A DNA stretch of 64,000 bases from Chryseobacterium sp. Leaf180. Its GTDB lineage: Bacteria > Bacteroidota > Bacteroidia > Flavobacteriales > Weeksellaceae. A program made the position numbers and the translations under genes. The notes under the pieces were generated by a model. The model saw only the letters and a program-made list of their open reading frames with translations, did not search any database and was not told the DNA's origin. Below, piece after piece: positions 8,793 through 17,662 of the stretch. Every line of letters begins with the position of its first letter. Position 1 is the stretch's first letter. The stretch lies in the NCBI RefSeq assembly GCF_001424585.1, contig NZ_LMPJ01000001.1:715054-779053 (forward strand), given 5' to 3'.

Positions 8793-8815
8793 ATGAAGAA
8801 TAAAATATTCTCCAT
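8793..8815 (-). terminator. Probable terminator after dnaA
   Basis: Bases 8793-8815 form an ATG.AGAATA / TATTCT.CAT hairpin with one mismatch and a 3-base loop. On the minus strand a T-rich run follows. Confidence 0.5.
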
Positions 8816-8840
8816 TTATATAATAACAAAAGTGATGTCG

Positions 8841-10295
8841 CTACATTTTTATCTTTTCTGTCAGCTCTTTCACGTATTTTTTTACTTCTTTATCAATTTT
8901 TGAAACATCTTTTATCGTATCGCACGCATACATTACAGTCGAATGATCTTTTCCGCCCATTTCTTCACCGATTTTTGTAAATGTTGCGTTGGTAAATTCT
9001 TTCGCAAAATACATCGCCAACTGTCTAGGAAGCGCAATTTCTCTTTTTCTAGTTTTAGATAAAAGCTGCTCGCGCTTAATACCAAAATATTCGCAAACCA
9101 CTTCCTGAATGAAAGGAATATTTATGACTTTGCGCTGATTTGCGGTGATCTTGTTTATGGTTTCCTTTAAAAGTTCAAGACTTAAATCTGACTTATAAAT
9201 AGTAGAATATGCTATGACTGAGTTAATAACTCCGATCAGTTCGCGAACATTTGTTTTGGCTTCTGCTGCCAGAAAATCCAGCATATCATCCGTCAGAACA
9301 ATACCGTCACGGCTTAGTTTGTCAACGATGATTTTTCTTCGTGTTTCAAGATCCGGAGATTTTATTTCCGCCGAAAGTCCCCATTTAAAACGAGAAACAA
9401 TACGGTCCTGAATATCCATAATATCCACAGGCGCTTTATCTGATGTAAGGATAATCTGTTTCCCATTCTGATGCAGATAATCGAAAATATGGAAAAAACT
9501 GTCCTGCGTCGCCGATTTTCCGGATAAAAACTGAATATCATCTATAATCAGTACGTCTACCATTTGATAAAAATTGGCAAACTCGGTCTGTTTATGAGCT
9601 TTCGCCGCCGAAATAAACTGTTGAATAAATTTTTCGGAAGAAAGATACAAAACCACTTTATCAGGAAACTGGCTCTTCACTTCAAGACCAACTGCCTGAC
9701 CCAAATGCGTTTTTCCGACTCCGTAACCACCGTATAAAAATAAAGGATTAAAAGCCGTAGAACCTGGACGTTTCGCAATAGAACGCGCCACAGTTGCTGC
9801 AAATTTATTGCTTTCGCCCTCAATGTAAGTGTCAAAAGAAAAATCAGCTTTTAGATTAGAATCAATATTTACTTTCTTGATTCCCGGCACCACAAAAGGA
9901 TTGACGATATTTCCGGAGAAACCCTGAGGCATCGTTTCCTGCACTTTCGGTGTAGGGACGGTTTTGCCACGCATATTCATCGTCATCGGCTTTTCCTCTC
10001 CTGCGGGTTTATTTTCCATCACAGAATACCAAAGTTTTACGCCTTTACCGATGTTTTTCTTCAGGGCAGCAGAAAGCAGCGACAGGTAATTGTCTTCGAT
10101 ATATTCTTTATAAAAATCACTGGGAACCATAAGCGTAAGGTTGTGGTCAACCAACGAAATGGGCTGCACCTTATCAAAAAGCAGGTCGAAAGATTTTTCC
10201 AGCTTTTTCAGGTCAGAATTGTCCTCAGCTGCGTTGAGATTATCCCGCATAAACTGAAGGCATTTCTGCCAGATCATCATTAAATTTTCATCCAT
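8841..10295 (-). CDS. dnaA: Chromosomal replication initiator DnaA
   Basis: A 484-residue initiator. Domain I (about 1-90) binds helicase-loading partners and a variable linker follows. Domain III is AAA+, with Walker A GGYGVGKTH near residue 185 and Walker B VLIIDDIQF. Domain IV carries the DNA-binding signature GGKDHSTVMYA near the C-terminus. DnaA binds DnaA boxes at oriC and opens the duplex. The start at MDENLMMIW is preferred because it matches the usual DnaA N-terminus; an in-frame TTG extends 17 codons further to 10346. A CACCTTTG box just before that TTG resembles a -7 promoter with one mismatch. I saw no cluster of DnaA boxes next to the gene. Confidence 0.95.
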   Translation of the reverse strand: MDENLMMIWQKCLQFMRDNLNAAEDNSDLKKLEKSFDLLFDKVQPISLVDHNLTLMVPSDFYKEYIEDNYLSLLSAALKKNIGKGVKLWYSVMENKPAGEEKPMTMNMRGKTVPTPKVQETMPQGFSGNIVNPFVVPGIKKVNIDSNLKADFSFDTYIEGESNKFAATVARSIAKRPGSTAFNPLFLYGGYGVGKTHLGQAVGLEVKSQFPDKVVLYLSSEKFIQQFISAAKAHKQTEFANFYQMVDVLIIDDIQFLSGKSATQDSFFHIFDYLHQNGKQIILTSDKAPVDIMDIQDRIVSRFKWGLSAEIKSPDLETRRKIIVDKLSRDGIVLTDDMLDFLAAEAKTNVRELIGVINSVIAYSTIYKSDLSLELLKETINKITANQRKVINIPFIQEVVCEYFGIKREQLLSKTRKREIALPRQLAMYFAKEFTNATFTKIGEEMGGKDHSTVMYACDTIKDVSKIDKEVKKYVKELTEKIKM

Positions 10296-10401
10296 TTTAT
10301 GCCCTAGTTGATTATGGTTTTGTAGTAATATTTCGGAGGAAGACAAAGGTGAAGTTTTTTATCCCAAAAAAAAAATTATGCAGCTATTGATTATTAAAAA
10401 A

Positions 10402-10409
10402 TATATTTG
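10402..10409 (+). promoter_or_regulatory. -7 box (TATATTTG) of the thioesterase gene
   Basis: A full TAnnTTTG match 22 bases upstream of the ATG at 10432. A TTG lies only 12 bases upstream, which is short of the usual 17-23, so the -33 part is uncertain. Confidence 0.5.
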
Positions 10410-10431
10410 TATAAAAATTTAACAAAATTTT

Positions 10432-10845
10432 ATGATTCACTCAATACACACATTACGAGTACGTTACGCCGAAACAGATCCTATGAAATACGTATATTAT
10501 GGCAATTACGCCACCTATTTTGAACTCGGTCGCGTTGAGCTTTTCCGAAGTATAGGGATGTCTTATGATGAGATCGAGAAGCAGGGAATTTGGCTTCCGG
10601 TGGCAGAATATTCCATAAAATATTTACAGCCTGCATTTTACGATGAAAAACTGGAAATTCATACTTTTTTAAAAAAAATTCCGAATGTGAGGATTGAGTT
10701 TGAATATGAAATTTATAATGAAAAAAAAGTATTAATCACGAGGGCATCCACTACCTTGTTTTTTCTATCTGCAGAAAATAAAAAAATCATAAAATGTCCG
10801 GAATTTTTATTTGATTTAATAAAAAATAACTGGATTAATGTGTGA
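10432..10845 (+). CDS. YbgC-type acyl-CoA thioesterase
   Basis: A 137-residue hotdog-fold protein of the 4-hydroxybenzoyl-CoA/YbgC thioesterase family. The motif RYAETDPMKYVYYGNY near residues 12-27 holds the catalytic Asp and the substrate-site Tyr/Asn region. It hydrolyses acyl-CoA thioesters in the cytoplasm; the chain preference cannot be told. The length is normal. In Proteobacteria ybgC sits with tol-pal genes, but here it is a single gene divergent from dnaA. The 3' end of the gene becomes very AT-rich and merges into an AT-rich gene-free stretch. Confidence 0.87.
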   Translation: MIHSIHTLRVRYAETDPMKYVYYGNYATYFELGRVELFRSIGMSYDEIEKQGIWLPVAEYSIKYLQPAFYDEKLEIHTFLKKIPNVRIEFEYEIYNEKKVLITRASTTLFFLSAENKKIIKCPEFLFDLIKNNWINV

Positions 10846-11198
10846 AGAATTATTCAAAATATTATACTAACATTTTCATATTTAAAGTGAAATGGTATCT
10901 TAAATTTACTATTTACTAAAAATTCCTCAATATGATTGTAAATAAATAACATTATACAAATTTTTTACTTGAAAATTTAAAATATTTAATCAATTTCTCT
11001 TAAATGATTAAAATTTTTAACCAAATTATAATTTGTAGGTGTATCTAATTAATTTTAAATCAGATCTTAATTAATATTTTATTACAAATTATGTAATTTT
11101 AACTTATTATTCGTAAATATTTTATTGATTATATGCATATTTTGTATTAAATTTACAATGTTACTGTAAGAGGCAATATTAATTTTAAATACAAAATC
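10846..11198. other. Very AT-rich gene-free stretch
   Basis: This 353-base stretch is almost entirely A and T. I found no open frame, hairpin with T run or DnaA box cluster in it; sites such as TTATACAAA are too far from the consensus. It must contain the promoter of the secreted protein that follows. Confidence 0.5.
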
Positions 11199-11915
11199 AT
11201 GAAATCAAAAATCTACACACTGTTACTTTCAGGAATATTCCCGTTAGTATTCGCTCAAACCGGAAACGTCGGCATCAACACAAGCAGTCCTACAGCCACA
11301 CTTGATGTAAATGGAAATACAAAAATCAGAACGACACCATTAGCAGCAACCATGAACAATCATATGATTCTTGCTGTAAACCAAGGCAGTTTTGAAGTTG
11401 TAAAAATGGATCCTGCAACGATTGGCACCGAAGGTATCACAAATACTACCGTATTCTCCGCAAGAAAAACTTCAGGTTTTGGTCTGGCAAGTATTGCAAT
11501 TCTTCCGTCAGGTTATGAAGTCATTAATTTTGTAGCAACTGACCGCACAATAGGTGCAGCTACATTATTAGCCGATTCGGATCATAGTTATGTAGTACCA
11601 TCTACTGGTATCTATAACCTTAGCTTCACATTCCGTTATGGAAGTGGTCTTCAAACTTCTTTATTATCGACACCTCCCAATGTTGCTATCCTGCGAAATC
11701 GTGCTAACACAATTACAGTAATTGATTCCAAGAATTTTAATGGGATAAATCTAGCCATAGCAAATTTAACGATTACTGAAGGCACCATTACCAATCTCTA
11801 TTCTTTTCAGGCAGGCGACAGAATATCGTTTGGAATGAATCAGACCGGACTTCTAAACGCAGGACTTTTATCTTCCAGTTTTGCGTCGATCAATATTCAC
11901 AAAGTTTCCAACTAA
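11199..11915 (+). CDS. Secreted 'GNVGINT' protein with probable C1q-like C-terminus
   Basis: A 238-residue protein with a signal peptide ending at VFAQ (about residue 20). The mature N-terminus GNVGINTSSPTATLDVNG is a motif met again and again in secreted Chryseobacterium and Flavobacterium proteins, where it resembles tail-fibre-like beta structure. The C-terminal 120 residues, rich in Ser/Thr/Asn and ending SFASINIHKV, look like a jelly-roll of C1q/TNF type; this is judged by pattern only. No type IX C-terminal sorting domain is evident. A surface or extracellular role is likely; the ligand is unknown. Confidence 0.72.
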   Translation: MKSKIYTLLLSGIFPLVFAQTGNVGINTSSPTATLDVNGNTKIRTTPLAATMNNHMILAVNQGSFEVVKMDPATIGTEGITNTTVFSARKTSGFGLASIAILPSGYEVINFVATDRTIGAATLLADSDHSYVVPSTGIYNLSFTFRYGSGLQTSLLSTPPNVAILRNRANTITVIDSKNFNGINLAIANLTITEGTITNLYSFQAGDRISFGMNQTGLLNAGLLSSSFASINIHKVSN

Positions 11916-11938
11916 AATTATCAAATAATAATCAGAGG

Positions 11939-11967
11939 CCTCACTTTTATAAGTGGGGTTTTTTTTT
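11939..11967 (+). terminator. Intrinsic terminator after the secreted protein gene
   Basis: CCTCACTT (11939-11946) pairs with AAGTGGGG (11951-11958) around a TTAT loop, followed by nine T. Confidence 0.75.
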
Positions 11968-12162
11968 ATGACATTTAGAAAAAACTTTGAATATATATAA
12001 ATCTGTTACAATCTGCACGAAATTATTTAAATGGCTATTATGATAGAAATCTTCAAATTAAAATATATAATATTCAATATTTTATAACTATGATTAAATA
12101 ATTGATTTGTGAAAATAATTTTTGCGTATATTTATCACGTTAAACATATCATATCCTACACT

Positions 12163-12591
12163 ATGAAAAAAATCCTCTATACACTTTTGATTTTCGCTTC
12201 TGCAACCGTTTTTGGGCAGAAAAGTAATACAGTAAAATTTGCAGTGGCAAACAACGCGATCGGTACGGTTAATATGTTTGAAGCCAACAAGCAGTTTATC
12301 CAAAGCATGCATGTCTATAAATCAGCAGCAACCTTACCACAAGATCTGAAAAAATTCAGTGATATTTCTGACCGGGGATTGGCTGAAATAAAATTTAAAA
12401 AAGATTTCGGTACGCTGGATTTCCTTTCCGCAGGTTCACTGAACGAACAATATAAATTGCCGAAAGATCAGCCTGTAATGGTTGAAGGTTATGAAATTCC
12501 TTCCGATACAAATATCTTCGCAGAGATGATAAAAACTGCTGAAGTAAAAGATGTAAACGGCAAAAAAATGCTATTCATTTCAGCAAAATAG
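12163..12591 (+). CDS. Small exported protein of unknown function
   Basis: A 142-residue protein with a clear signal peptide (KKILYTLLIFASATVFGQ), which decides the start at 12163 over an in-frame GTG/ATG 18 codons earlier. The mature protein has no motif I recognise; it contains KFAVANNAIGTVNMFEANKQ near its start and alternating beta-like and charged segments. It is a single gene ended by a very strong hairpin. A periplasmic location is the only supported statement. Confidence 0.65.
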   Translation: MKKILYTLLIFASATVFGQKSNTVKFAVANNAIGTVNMFEANKQFIQSMHVYKSAATLPQDLKKFSDISDRGLAEIKFKKDFGTLDFLSAGSLNEQYKLPKDQPVMVEGYEIPSDTNIFAEMIKTAEVKDVNGKKMLFISAK

Positions 12592-12610
12592 TTTTAATTG
12601 TTAATTGTGA

Positions 12611-12643
12611 GGCGCGGAAAATTCCTTTGGAATTTTCCGCGCC
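12611..12643. terminator. Strong bidirectional terminator
   Basis: A perfect 15-bp stem (12611-12625 with 12629-12643) with a TTT loop lies between two convergent genes. Confidence 0.85.
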
Positions 12644-12647
12644 TTCT

Positions 12648-13925
12648 TTAATACTTATCGTTCCACTTCTTTTTCAGCTCTTCATAAATTTTTTTTTCCA
12701 CTGCATTATTTCCCGGCTGATAAAATTTCTGATCTTTAATTTCTTCCGGCAAAAAATCCTGATCAACAAAATTTCCGTCGAAAGAATGAGCATATTTGTA
12801 TTCTTTACCATAATCTAGATCTTTCATCAGCTTCGTCGGCGCATTTCGCAAATGTAACGGAACCGGAAGATTTCCTGTTTTTTTGACAAAAGCCAACGCC
12901 TCATTGATTGCAGAATAAGTGGAATTGCTTTTTGGAGAAACTGCAAGATAAACCGCAGTTTCACTTAGTAGAATTCTCGATTCTGGATTTCCGATCACAT
13001 TCACTGCCTGAAAACAGCTGTTTGCAATAACCAGTGCATTCGGGTTTGCCAATCCGATATCTTCGCTTGCTAAAATCAACATTCTTCGGGCAATAAATTT
13101 AATATCTTCACCTCCTGCGATCATTCGGGCAAGCCAATAAACAGTTCCGTTGGGATCACTTCCTCGCATCGATTTTATAAACGCAGAAATAATATCATAA
13201 TGCTGCTCGCCGTTTTTATCATAAAGCGCCATCGTTTCCTGCAAAACCGAAAGTACATCTTCATTGGTAATTTCAATTTTTCCGGAATTTTTAAACTGAC
13301 CCAAAACAAGTTCAACCGAATTGATCAGTTTTCTTCCATCACCACCTGAATACTGTATTAAAGCTTGTTTATCGGCAAAAGAAAAATCAGTTTTTTCGTC
13401 GGCATTAAATTGTTTTAAAGCAATATCTGCAAGTTCTTCCAATTTTTCAAAAGTCAGTTGTTTTAAAATATACATCTGACTGCGTGATAAAAGCGCCGAA
13501 ACCACTTCAAAGCTCGGATTTTCTGTGGTCGCACCAATTAAAACAATCCAGCCTTTTTCTACTGCGTGCAATAAAGAATCCTGCTGAGATTTATTAAAAC
13601 GGTGAATCTCGTCTATGAATAAAATCGGCGATTTTCCGGAAAAAAGATTCTGCTTTTTAGCATCTTCAATCACGTCGCGCACATCTTTTACCCCTGAAGA
13701 AACGGCAGAAAGTTTAAAAAATTTACGCCCGGATTTTTCAGAAATAATCTCAGCAATGGTCGTTTTCCCAGTTCCCGGCGGTCCCCAGAGAATCAACGAA
13801 TTAAGACTGTCGTTCTCAATCATCTTTCGTATCGTTCCCGTTTTTCCGGTAAGATGTTCCTGTCCCAAAACATTATCGAGAGATTTCGGCCGAAGTTTTT
13901 CTGCTAAAGGTATATTATGATTCAA
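12648..13925 (-). CDS. rarA: Replication-associated recombination protein A (RarA/MgsA)
   Basis: A 425-residue AAA+ ATPase. Walker A is GPPGTGKTT near residue 48, Walker B LFIDEIHRFN near 100, and the C-terminal part matches the RarA/WRNIP1 tetramerisation domain (AVYLAVSPKSNSTY, LRNAPTKLMKDL). It acts at stalled forks and single-strand/duplex junctions, with SSB as a partner in known cases. The start is TTG, because the peptide reading MNHNIPLAEKLRP from there matches the usual family N-terminus and no nearby ATG is in frame. A tandem 15-bp repeat lies 31 bases upstream. Confidence 0.93.
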   Translation of the reverse strand: MNHNIPLAEKLRPKSLDNVLGQEHLTGKTGTIRKMIENDSLNSLILWGPPGTGKTTIAEIISEKSGRKFFKLSAVSSGVKDVRDVIEDAKKQNLFSGKSPILFIDEIHRFNKSQQDSLLHAVEKGWIVLIGATTENPSFEVVSALLSRSQMYILKQLTFEKLEELADIALKQFNADEKTDFSFADKQALIQYSGGDGRKLINSVELVLGQFKNSGKIEITNEDVLSVLQETMALYDKNGEQHYDIISAFIKSMRGSDPNGTVYWLARMIAGGEDIKFIARRMLILASEDIGLANPNALVIANSCFQAVNVIGNPESRILLSETAVYLAVSPKSNSTYSAINEALAFVKKTGNLPVPLHLRNAPTKLMKDLDYGKEYKYAHSFDGNFVDQDFLPEEIKDQKFYQPGNNAVEKKIYEELKKKWNDKY

Positions 13926-13955
13926 AATATCAGATTTTAAGATTCCCGGTAATAA

Positions 13956-13985
13956 AAATTTTGACTTTAGAAATTTTGACTTTAG
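13956..13985. repeat. Tandem duplication of a 15-bp unit
   Basis: AAATTTTGACTTTAG occurs twice back to back (13956-13970 and 13971-13985) upstream of rarA. Confidence 0.9.
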
Positions 13986-14066
13986 AAATCGGACAAAGTA
14001 ATTATTTCCTTCGCCTTCATTACCGGAAAGAACAACAAATTTAAACTAATTTCAAATTTTTTAAAC

Positions 14067-14074
14067 TACTTTTG
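14067..14074 (+). promoter_or_regulatory. -7 box (TACTTTTG) upstream of yidD
   Basis: A full TAnnTTTG match seven bases before the TTG start of yidD, so the transcript would start almost at the start codon. Confidence 0.5.
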
Positions 14075-14081
14075 CACTGTT

Positions 14082-14330
14082 TTGAGGCTTACTTTCAACA
14101 AAATAATTAAATTTCCGCTGGTCGTTTTAATTAAAATTTACCAACGGATGATCTCGCCGCTGCTTCCGAAAAACTGCCGCTACGAGCCGACCTGTTCTGC
14201 GTATATGTTGCAGGCTTTAGAAACGCACGGTCTTTTTAAAGGTTTTTGGCTTGGTACGAAAAGAATTCTTCGCTGCCATCCTTGGGGAGGAAGTGGCTAC
14301 GATCCGGTTCCACCCCGCTCAGAAAATTAA
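14082..14330 (+). CDS. yidD: Membrane protein insertion efficiency factor YidD
   Basis: An 82-residue protein with the full YidD signature: an amphipathic N-terminal helix ([17 protein letters not shown]), [15 protein letters not shown] with its conserved Cys pair, and [13 protein letters not shown]. It assists YidC-dependent insertion of membrane proteins at the inner face of the inner membrane. The start is TTG. The gene lies 12 bases before lgt, another membrane-biogenesis gene, and is probably cotranscribed with it. Confidence 0.92.
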   Translation: MRLTFNKIIKFPLVVLIKIYQRMISPLLPKNCRYEPTCSAYMLQALETHGLFKGFWLGTKRILRCHPWGGSGYDPVPPRSEN

Positions 14331-14342
14331 TTTTACAAAATT

Positions 14343-15611
14343 ATGAATAGATTTTTTATCCGATTTTACGTTGTCGTTTTTGCTTTGCTTGCGCAGTTTG
14401 TATTAGCGCAAAATTATCCGCAAGGCTTATCAGACGGTACTTTGAAAGTAAATGAAAGCCAAATTCCTGTAAAAATTTATTCTACCACCGACTTCGACAG
14501 TCTTCAGAGTTTTTCACTTTCAAAAAGGGGTGGCGATAATAATATTGTGATTTTAAACAAGGTAAATATTGACGAGGCACATTACGTTAGTAGCTCAATT
14601 GTTTTAAGTAATTTCAAATCTTCAGGCTATCAGTTTTTAGATAAAAATTACAACAAAATTGAAGATCAGGTAACAAAAGAAAATGTTGATGCTTTCAAAT
14701 ACGCTGTAAAAATTCCAAAAACGATCACAGAAAACGAAAAAGTTTCGTTAGAAACCAAATTTAAAATCTGGGATCCTTCTACAGGAATTCACATTGGCCC
14801 CATCACCATTCACTATTACAGTCTGATGTTTATTTTGGCTTTCGGGATCGGTTATTTCCTGATGCACAAAATGTTTACAATCGACCGTGTAAACATGAAA
14901 TATCTTGAACCACTTTTCACCTGGACACTTATCGGAACCATTTTGGGCGCGAGAATGGGTCACGTTATTTTCTATCAGCCTGAACTTTTCAAAGAAGACT
15001 TCTGGAGCGTGTTTTTACCGATCAGCACAAAAAACGGAATTAAATTTACCGGTTTTTCTGGTCTTGCAAGTCACGGAGCAACATTGGCCTTAATTCTTAC
15101 GACGCTATATTACTCATTTAAAATTATTAAGAAAAATCCTTTCTGGGTATACGACCGTCTGGGAATTGTCGTGGCAATTGGTGGTGCATTTGTGCGTTTC
15201 GGAAACTTTTTCAATTCTGAAATCATCGGTAAACAAGTTGATGAAAATTCTCCGTTTGCATTTCTCTTTCCGCAGCAGAGCAGCGAATACGGAATTACGG
15301 TTCCGCGTTATCCAACCCAACTTTTCGAAGCTGCTGGTTATATTGCGCTGTTTATTCTACTTTGGGTTTTGTATAGAAAAACTGATAAAAAATATCAGCA
15401 GGGCTGGCTTTTCGGCTTATTTTTCATCATCCTTTGGGCAGTACGTTTCTTCGTAGAGTTTCTTAAAGAACCACAAGGTGACGAATTTATCTCGTTTGCG
15501 GGGTTAAATACGGGTCAGGTTCTCTCCATTCCTTTCATGATCGCCGGAGTTGCCATTATGATTTATTCTAAAAACAACCGCATCGAACCGGAAGTTGACA
15601 AAACATTTTAA
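14343..15611 (+). CDS. lgt: Prolipoprotein diacylglyceryl transferase with an N-terminal exported extension
   Basis: A 422-residue protein. The C-terminal 280 residues are Lgt: GARMGHVIFYQP, a HGA variant of the HGG motif, GAFVRFGNFFNSEIIG with the essential Arg, and RFFVEFLKEPQ with the second Arg, within about seven membrane helices. The enzyme moves diacylglycerol from phosphatidylglycerol to the lipobox Cys of prolipoproteins. Before it stands an extra region of about 150 residues: a signal peptide-like helix (FALLAQFVLAQ) and a polar, beta-rich domain that would lie in the periplasm. Standard Lgt has no such domain. The 3' end overlaps the convergent gene by 4 bases. Confidence 0.92.
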   Translation: MNRFFIRFYVVVFALLAQFVLAQNYPQGLSDGTLKVNESQIPVKIYSTTDFDSLQSFSLSKRGGDNNIVILNKVNIDEAHYVSSSIVLSNFKSSGYQFLDKNYNKIEDQVTKENVDAFKYAVKIPKTITENEKVSLETKFKIWDPSTGIHIGPITIHYYSLMFILAFGIGYFLMHKMFTIDRVNMKYLEPLFTWTLIGTILGARMGHVIFYQPELFKEDFWSVFLPISTKNGIKFTGFSGLASHGATLALILTTLYYSFKIIKKNPFWVYDRLGIVVAIGGAFVRFGNFFNSEIIGKQVDENSPFAFLFPQQSSEYGITVPRYPTQLFEAAGYIALFILLWVLYRKTDKKYQQGWLFGLFFIILWAVRFFVEFLKEPQGDEFISFAGLNTGQVLSIPFMIAGVAIMIYSKNNRIEPEVDKTF

Positions 15612-17119
15612 AGTTTTTTAGTAACCTTTTCATTTAATTTTTTGAAAACACTGCTGAGTTCGGCAATCACGTCGCTCGGCAGCATCGTTTCGTGGGAAAG
15701 TCTTTCTGCAGCTAAATCGGCAGCCGTTCCGTGCAGCCAGACACCAAGAAGGGCAGCGTCATTTGGCGTATAATTTTGCGCTAATAATGAAGTGATAATT
15801 CCCGTCAGAATATCACCGCTTCCACCTTTCGCCAACCCGGAATTTCCTGTAACATTATAAAAAACTTCTTTTTCCGGTGTAATGATCTGCGTATGATGAT
15901 CTTTGAGAACGATCGTAATATTAAAAAGCTCAGCCATTTTTCTTGCAAGTTCGAGACGTTCAAATGAGTTCGAAGTTTTTCCGAAAAGCCTTTCAAATTC
16001 TTTCGGATGAGGGGTGATGATCGATTTTTCTGGAATAAAAAGCAGATATTTTTTATCTGAAGCGAGAATATTCAAAGCATCAGCATCCAAAACAACAGGT
16101 TTAATATGATTTTTCAGAAAGAAAAAAAGTGCTTTTTCTGTTAATTCATCGGTTCCTAAACCTGGACCAAGTCCAAATGTTGCTTTTTCATCAAGATAAA
16201 TCTTTTCTACAAACCAGTTTCCCGCACCTATAAACATGGCTTCCGGACAGGAGACCTGCAAAATGTCACTGCTTCTACTCGACGACTGCGTTACAACCAA
16301 ACCGGCGCCCGATTTCAATGCTGAATGAGTACATAAAACTGCGGCGCCCGTTTTACCAAAACTTCCTGCCACCAACATTACTTTTCCGAAAGTGCCTTTA
16401 TTCCCAAATTCGTTTCTTGGTTTAAAGATTTTTAAAATTAAATCTTCACCTATTAAACTATAATCTGAATCATTTTCCTGTAAAAATTTTTTACTGATGC
16501 CGATATCCAGAATCTGAATGTTTCCTGCAAATTTTCCGCATTCGGGATGAAGAAAACTGCGTTTCCAGAATTGAAAACTTAGTGTAAAATCTGCTTTAAA
16601 AATTTCTTCAGTGTCTTCGCAAGGAAGATCCGCAGACATACCGGAAGGAATATCAATTGATATTTTTGATGTTGAAATTTTATTGAGCGCTGATATTACT
16701 TTTGAAAGTTTTTTATTGATTTTTCCTGTGAACCCTGTTCCTAAAATTGCGTCGACAATTAGGGTTTCCGCAAAATCAAAATGGTCAGCTTCACTAAAAT
16801 CACGAAGATCAACGCTAGTACCACTAAGCTTATCAAGATTTATTTTAGCATCATCAGAGATCTTTTCTTTACTATGATCATGAAAAACAAATACTTGAAA
16901 ACCTTTTTCACAAAGCATTCTTGCTACAGCAAAACCGTCTCCGCCATTGTTACCTGAACCACAAAATACCGCAATCTTCTGAAAACTCTTTATTGATTTG
17001 ACAAGCCAATCGTAACTAGCCTTCGCGGCGCGTTCCATTAAATCTGCAGAAGAAATCTGCTCTTCCTGAATGGTCTGTCGGTCTGCTTCACGAATTTTTT
17101 CGGCCGGATAAATCTTCAT
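15608..17119 (-). CDS. Bifunctional NAD(P)HX epimerase/dehydratase
   Basis: A 503-residue cytoplasmic enzyme that repairs hydrated NAD(P)H. The N-terminal YjeF_N domain (about 1-210) has FCGSGNNGGDGFAVAR near residue 51 and performs epimerisation. The C-terminal carbohydrate-kinase-like domain (about 225-495) has GPGLGTDEL and the signature NSGLAKGGSGDILTGI near residue 425, and performs ADP-dependent dehydration. The two-domain order is the usual NnrE-NnrD fusion. It stands alone, convergent with lgt, with the two stops sharing TTAA. Confidence 0.93.
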   Translation of the reverse strand: MKIYPAEKIREADRQTIQEEQISSADLMERAAKASYDWLVKSIKSFQKIAVFCGSGNNGGDGFAVARMLCEKGFQVFVFHDHSKEKISDDAKINLDKLSGTSVDLRDFSEADHFDFAETLIVDAILGTGFTGKINKKLSKVISALNKISTSKISIDIPSGMSADLPCEDTEEIFKADFTLSFQFWKRSFLHPECGKFAGNIQILDIGISKKFLQENDSDYSLIGEDLILKIFKPRNEFGNKGTFGKVMLVAGSFGKTGAAVLCTHSALKSGAGLVVTQSSSRSSDILQVSCPEAMFIGAGNWFVEKIYLDEKATFGLGPGLGTDELTEKALFFFLKNHIKPVVLDADALNILASDKKYLLFIPEKSIITPHPKEFERLFGKTSNSFERLELARKMAELFNITIVLKDHHTQIITPEKEVFYNVTGNSGLAKGGSGDILTGIITSLLAQNYTPNDAALLGVWLHGTAADLAAERLSHETMLPSDVIAELSSVFKKLNEKVTKKL

Positions 17120-17223
17120 GCAGTTATTTTATCTATATTTAGCATAAAAATACGAGGTTCCCGCGAATGAAATGTATTTTATGAAAAATTAAAACGTTAA
17201 AAACACTTAAAACAAACAAAACT

Positions 17224-17613
17224 ATGGGTTTCATTAAAGAATTTAAAGAATTTGCCGTGAAAGGCAATGTGATTGATCTGGCAGTCGGTGTTATTATCGG
17301 TGCTGCATTCGGCAAAATTGTTTCTTCATTGGTAGAAGATGTGATTACGCCGCTACTTTTAAATCCTGCTCTTGAAGCTGCAGGAGCCAAAAATATTCAG
17401 GATCTTGCATGGAAAGGTGTGACATACGGAAACTTTCTCGCCGCAGTTATTAATTTTCTATGCATCGCCATCGTACTGTTCATGATGATAAAAGGTATTA
17501 ACAGACTGACGAAACCCAAAGTAGCACCGGAACCCGCACCAGCAGGCCCCACGGATGATCAGAAAATTCTGATGGAAATTCGTGATTTGCTTAAATCGAA
17601 AAACATTTCATAA
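17224..17613 (+). CDS. mscL: Large-conductance mechanosensitive channel MscL
   Basis: A 129-residue protein. The N-terminal amphipathic helix and first membrane helix read EFKEFAVKGNVIDLAVGVII, the family signature, with the pore-lining Gly/Ala pattern. A second helix (AVINFLCIAIVLFMMIKGI) and a C-terminal cytoplasmic helix (ILMEIRDLLKS) follow. It opens under extreme membrane tension to release solutes during osmotic downshock. It is a single gene, ended by a 16-bp perfect terminator that begins two bases past the stop. Confidence 0.95.
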   Translation: MGFIKEFKEFAVKGNVIDLAVGVIIGAAFGKIVSSLVEDVITPLLLNPALEAAGAKNIQDLAWKGVTYGNFLAAVINFLCIAIVLFMMIKGINRLTKPKVAPEPAPAGPTDDQKILMEIRDLLKSKNIS

Positions 17614-17614
17614 T

Positions 17615-17649
17615 AAAAAACGCCGCAAACTTTGTTTGCGGCGTTTTTT
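17615..17649. terminator. Very strong bidirectional terminator
   Basis: A perfect 16-bp stem with a TTT loop (17615-17630 with 17634-17649), with A and T runs in the stem, between mscL and the convergent serA. Confidence 0.9.
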
Positions 17650-17662
17650 ATTTATTTTAAAT

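Noticed and set aside
10346..11198. Chromosome origin next to dnaA
   Set aside because: The region is very AT-rich, but I found no cluster of TTATCCACA-like boxes, and AT-richness alone is not enough. Skew analysis of the whole chromosome would be needed.
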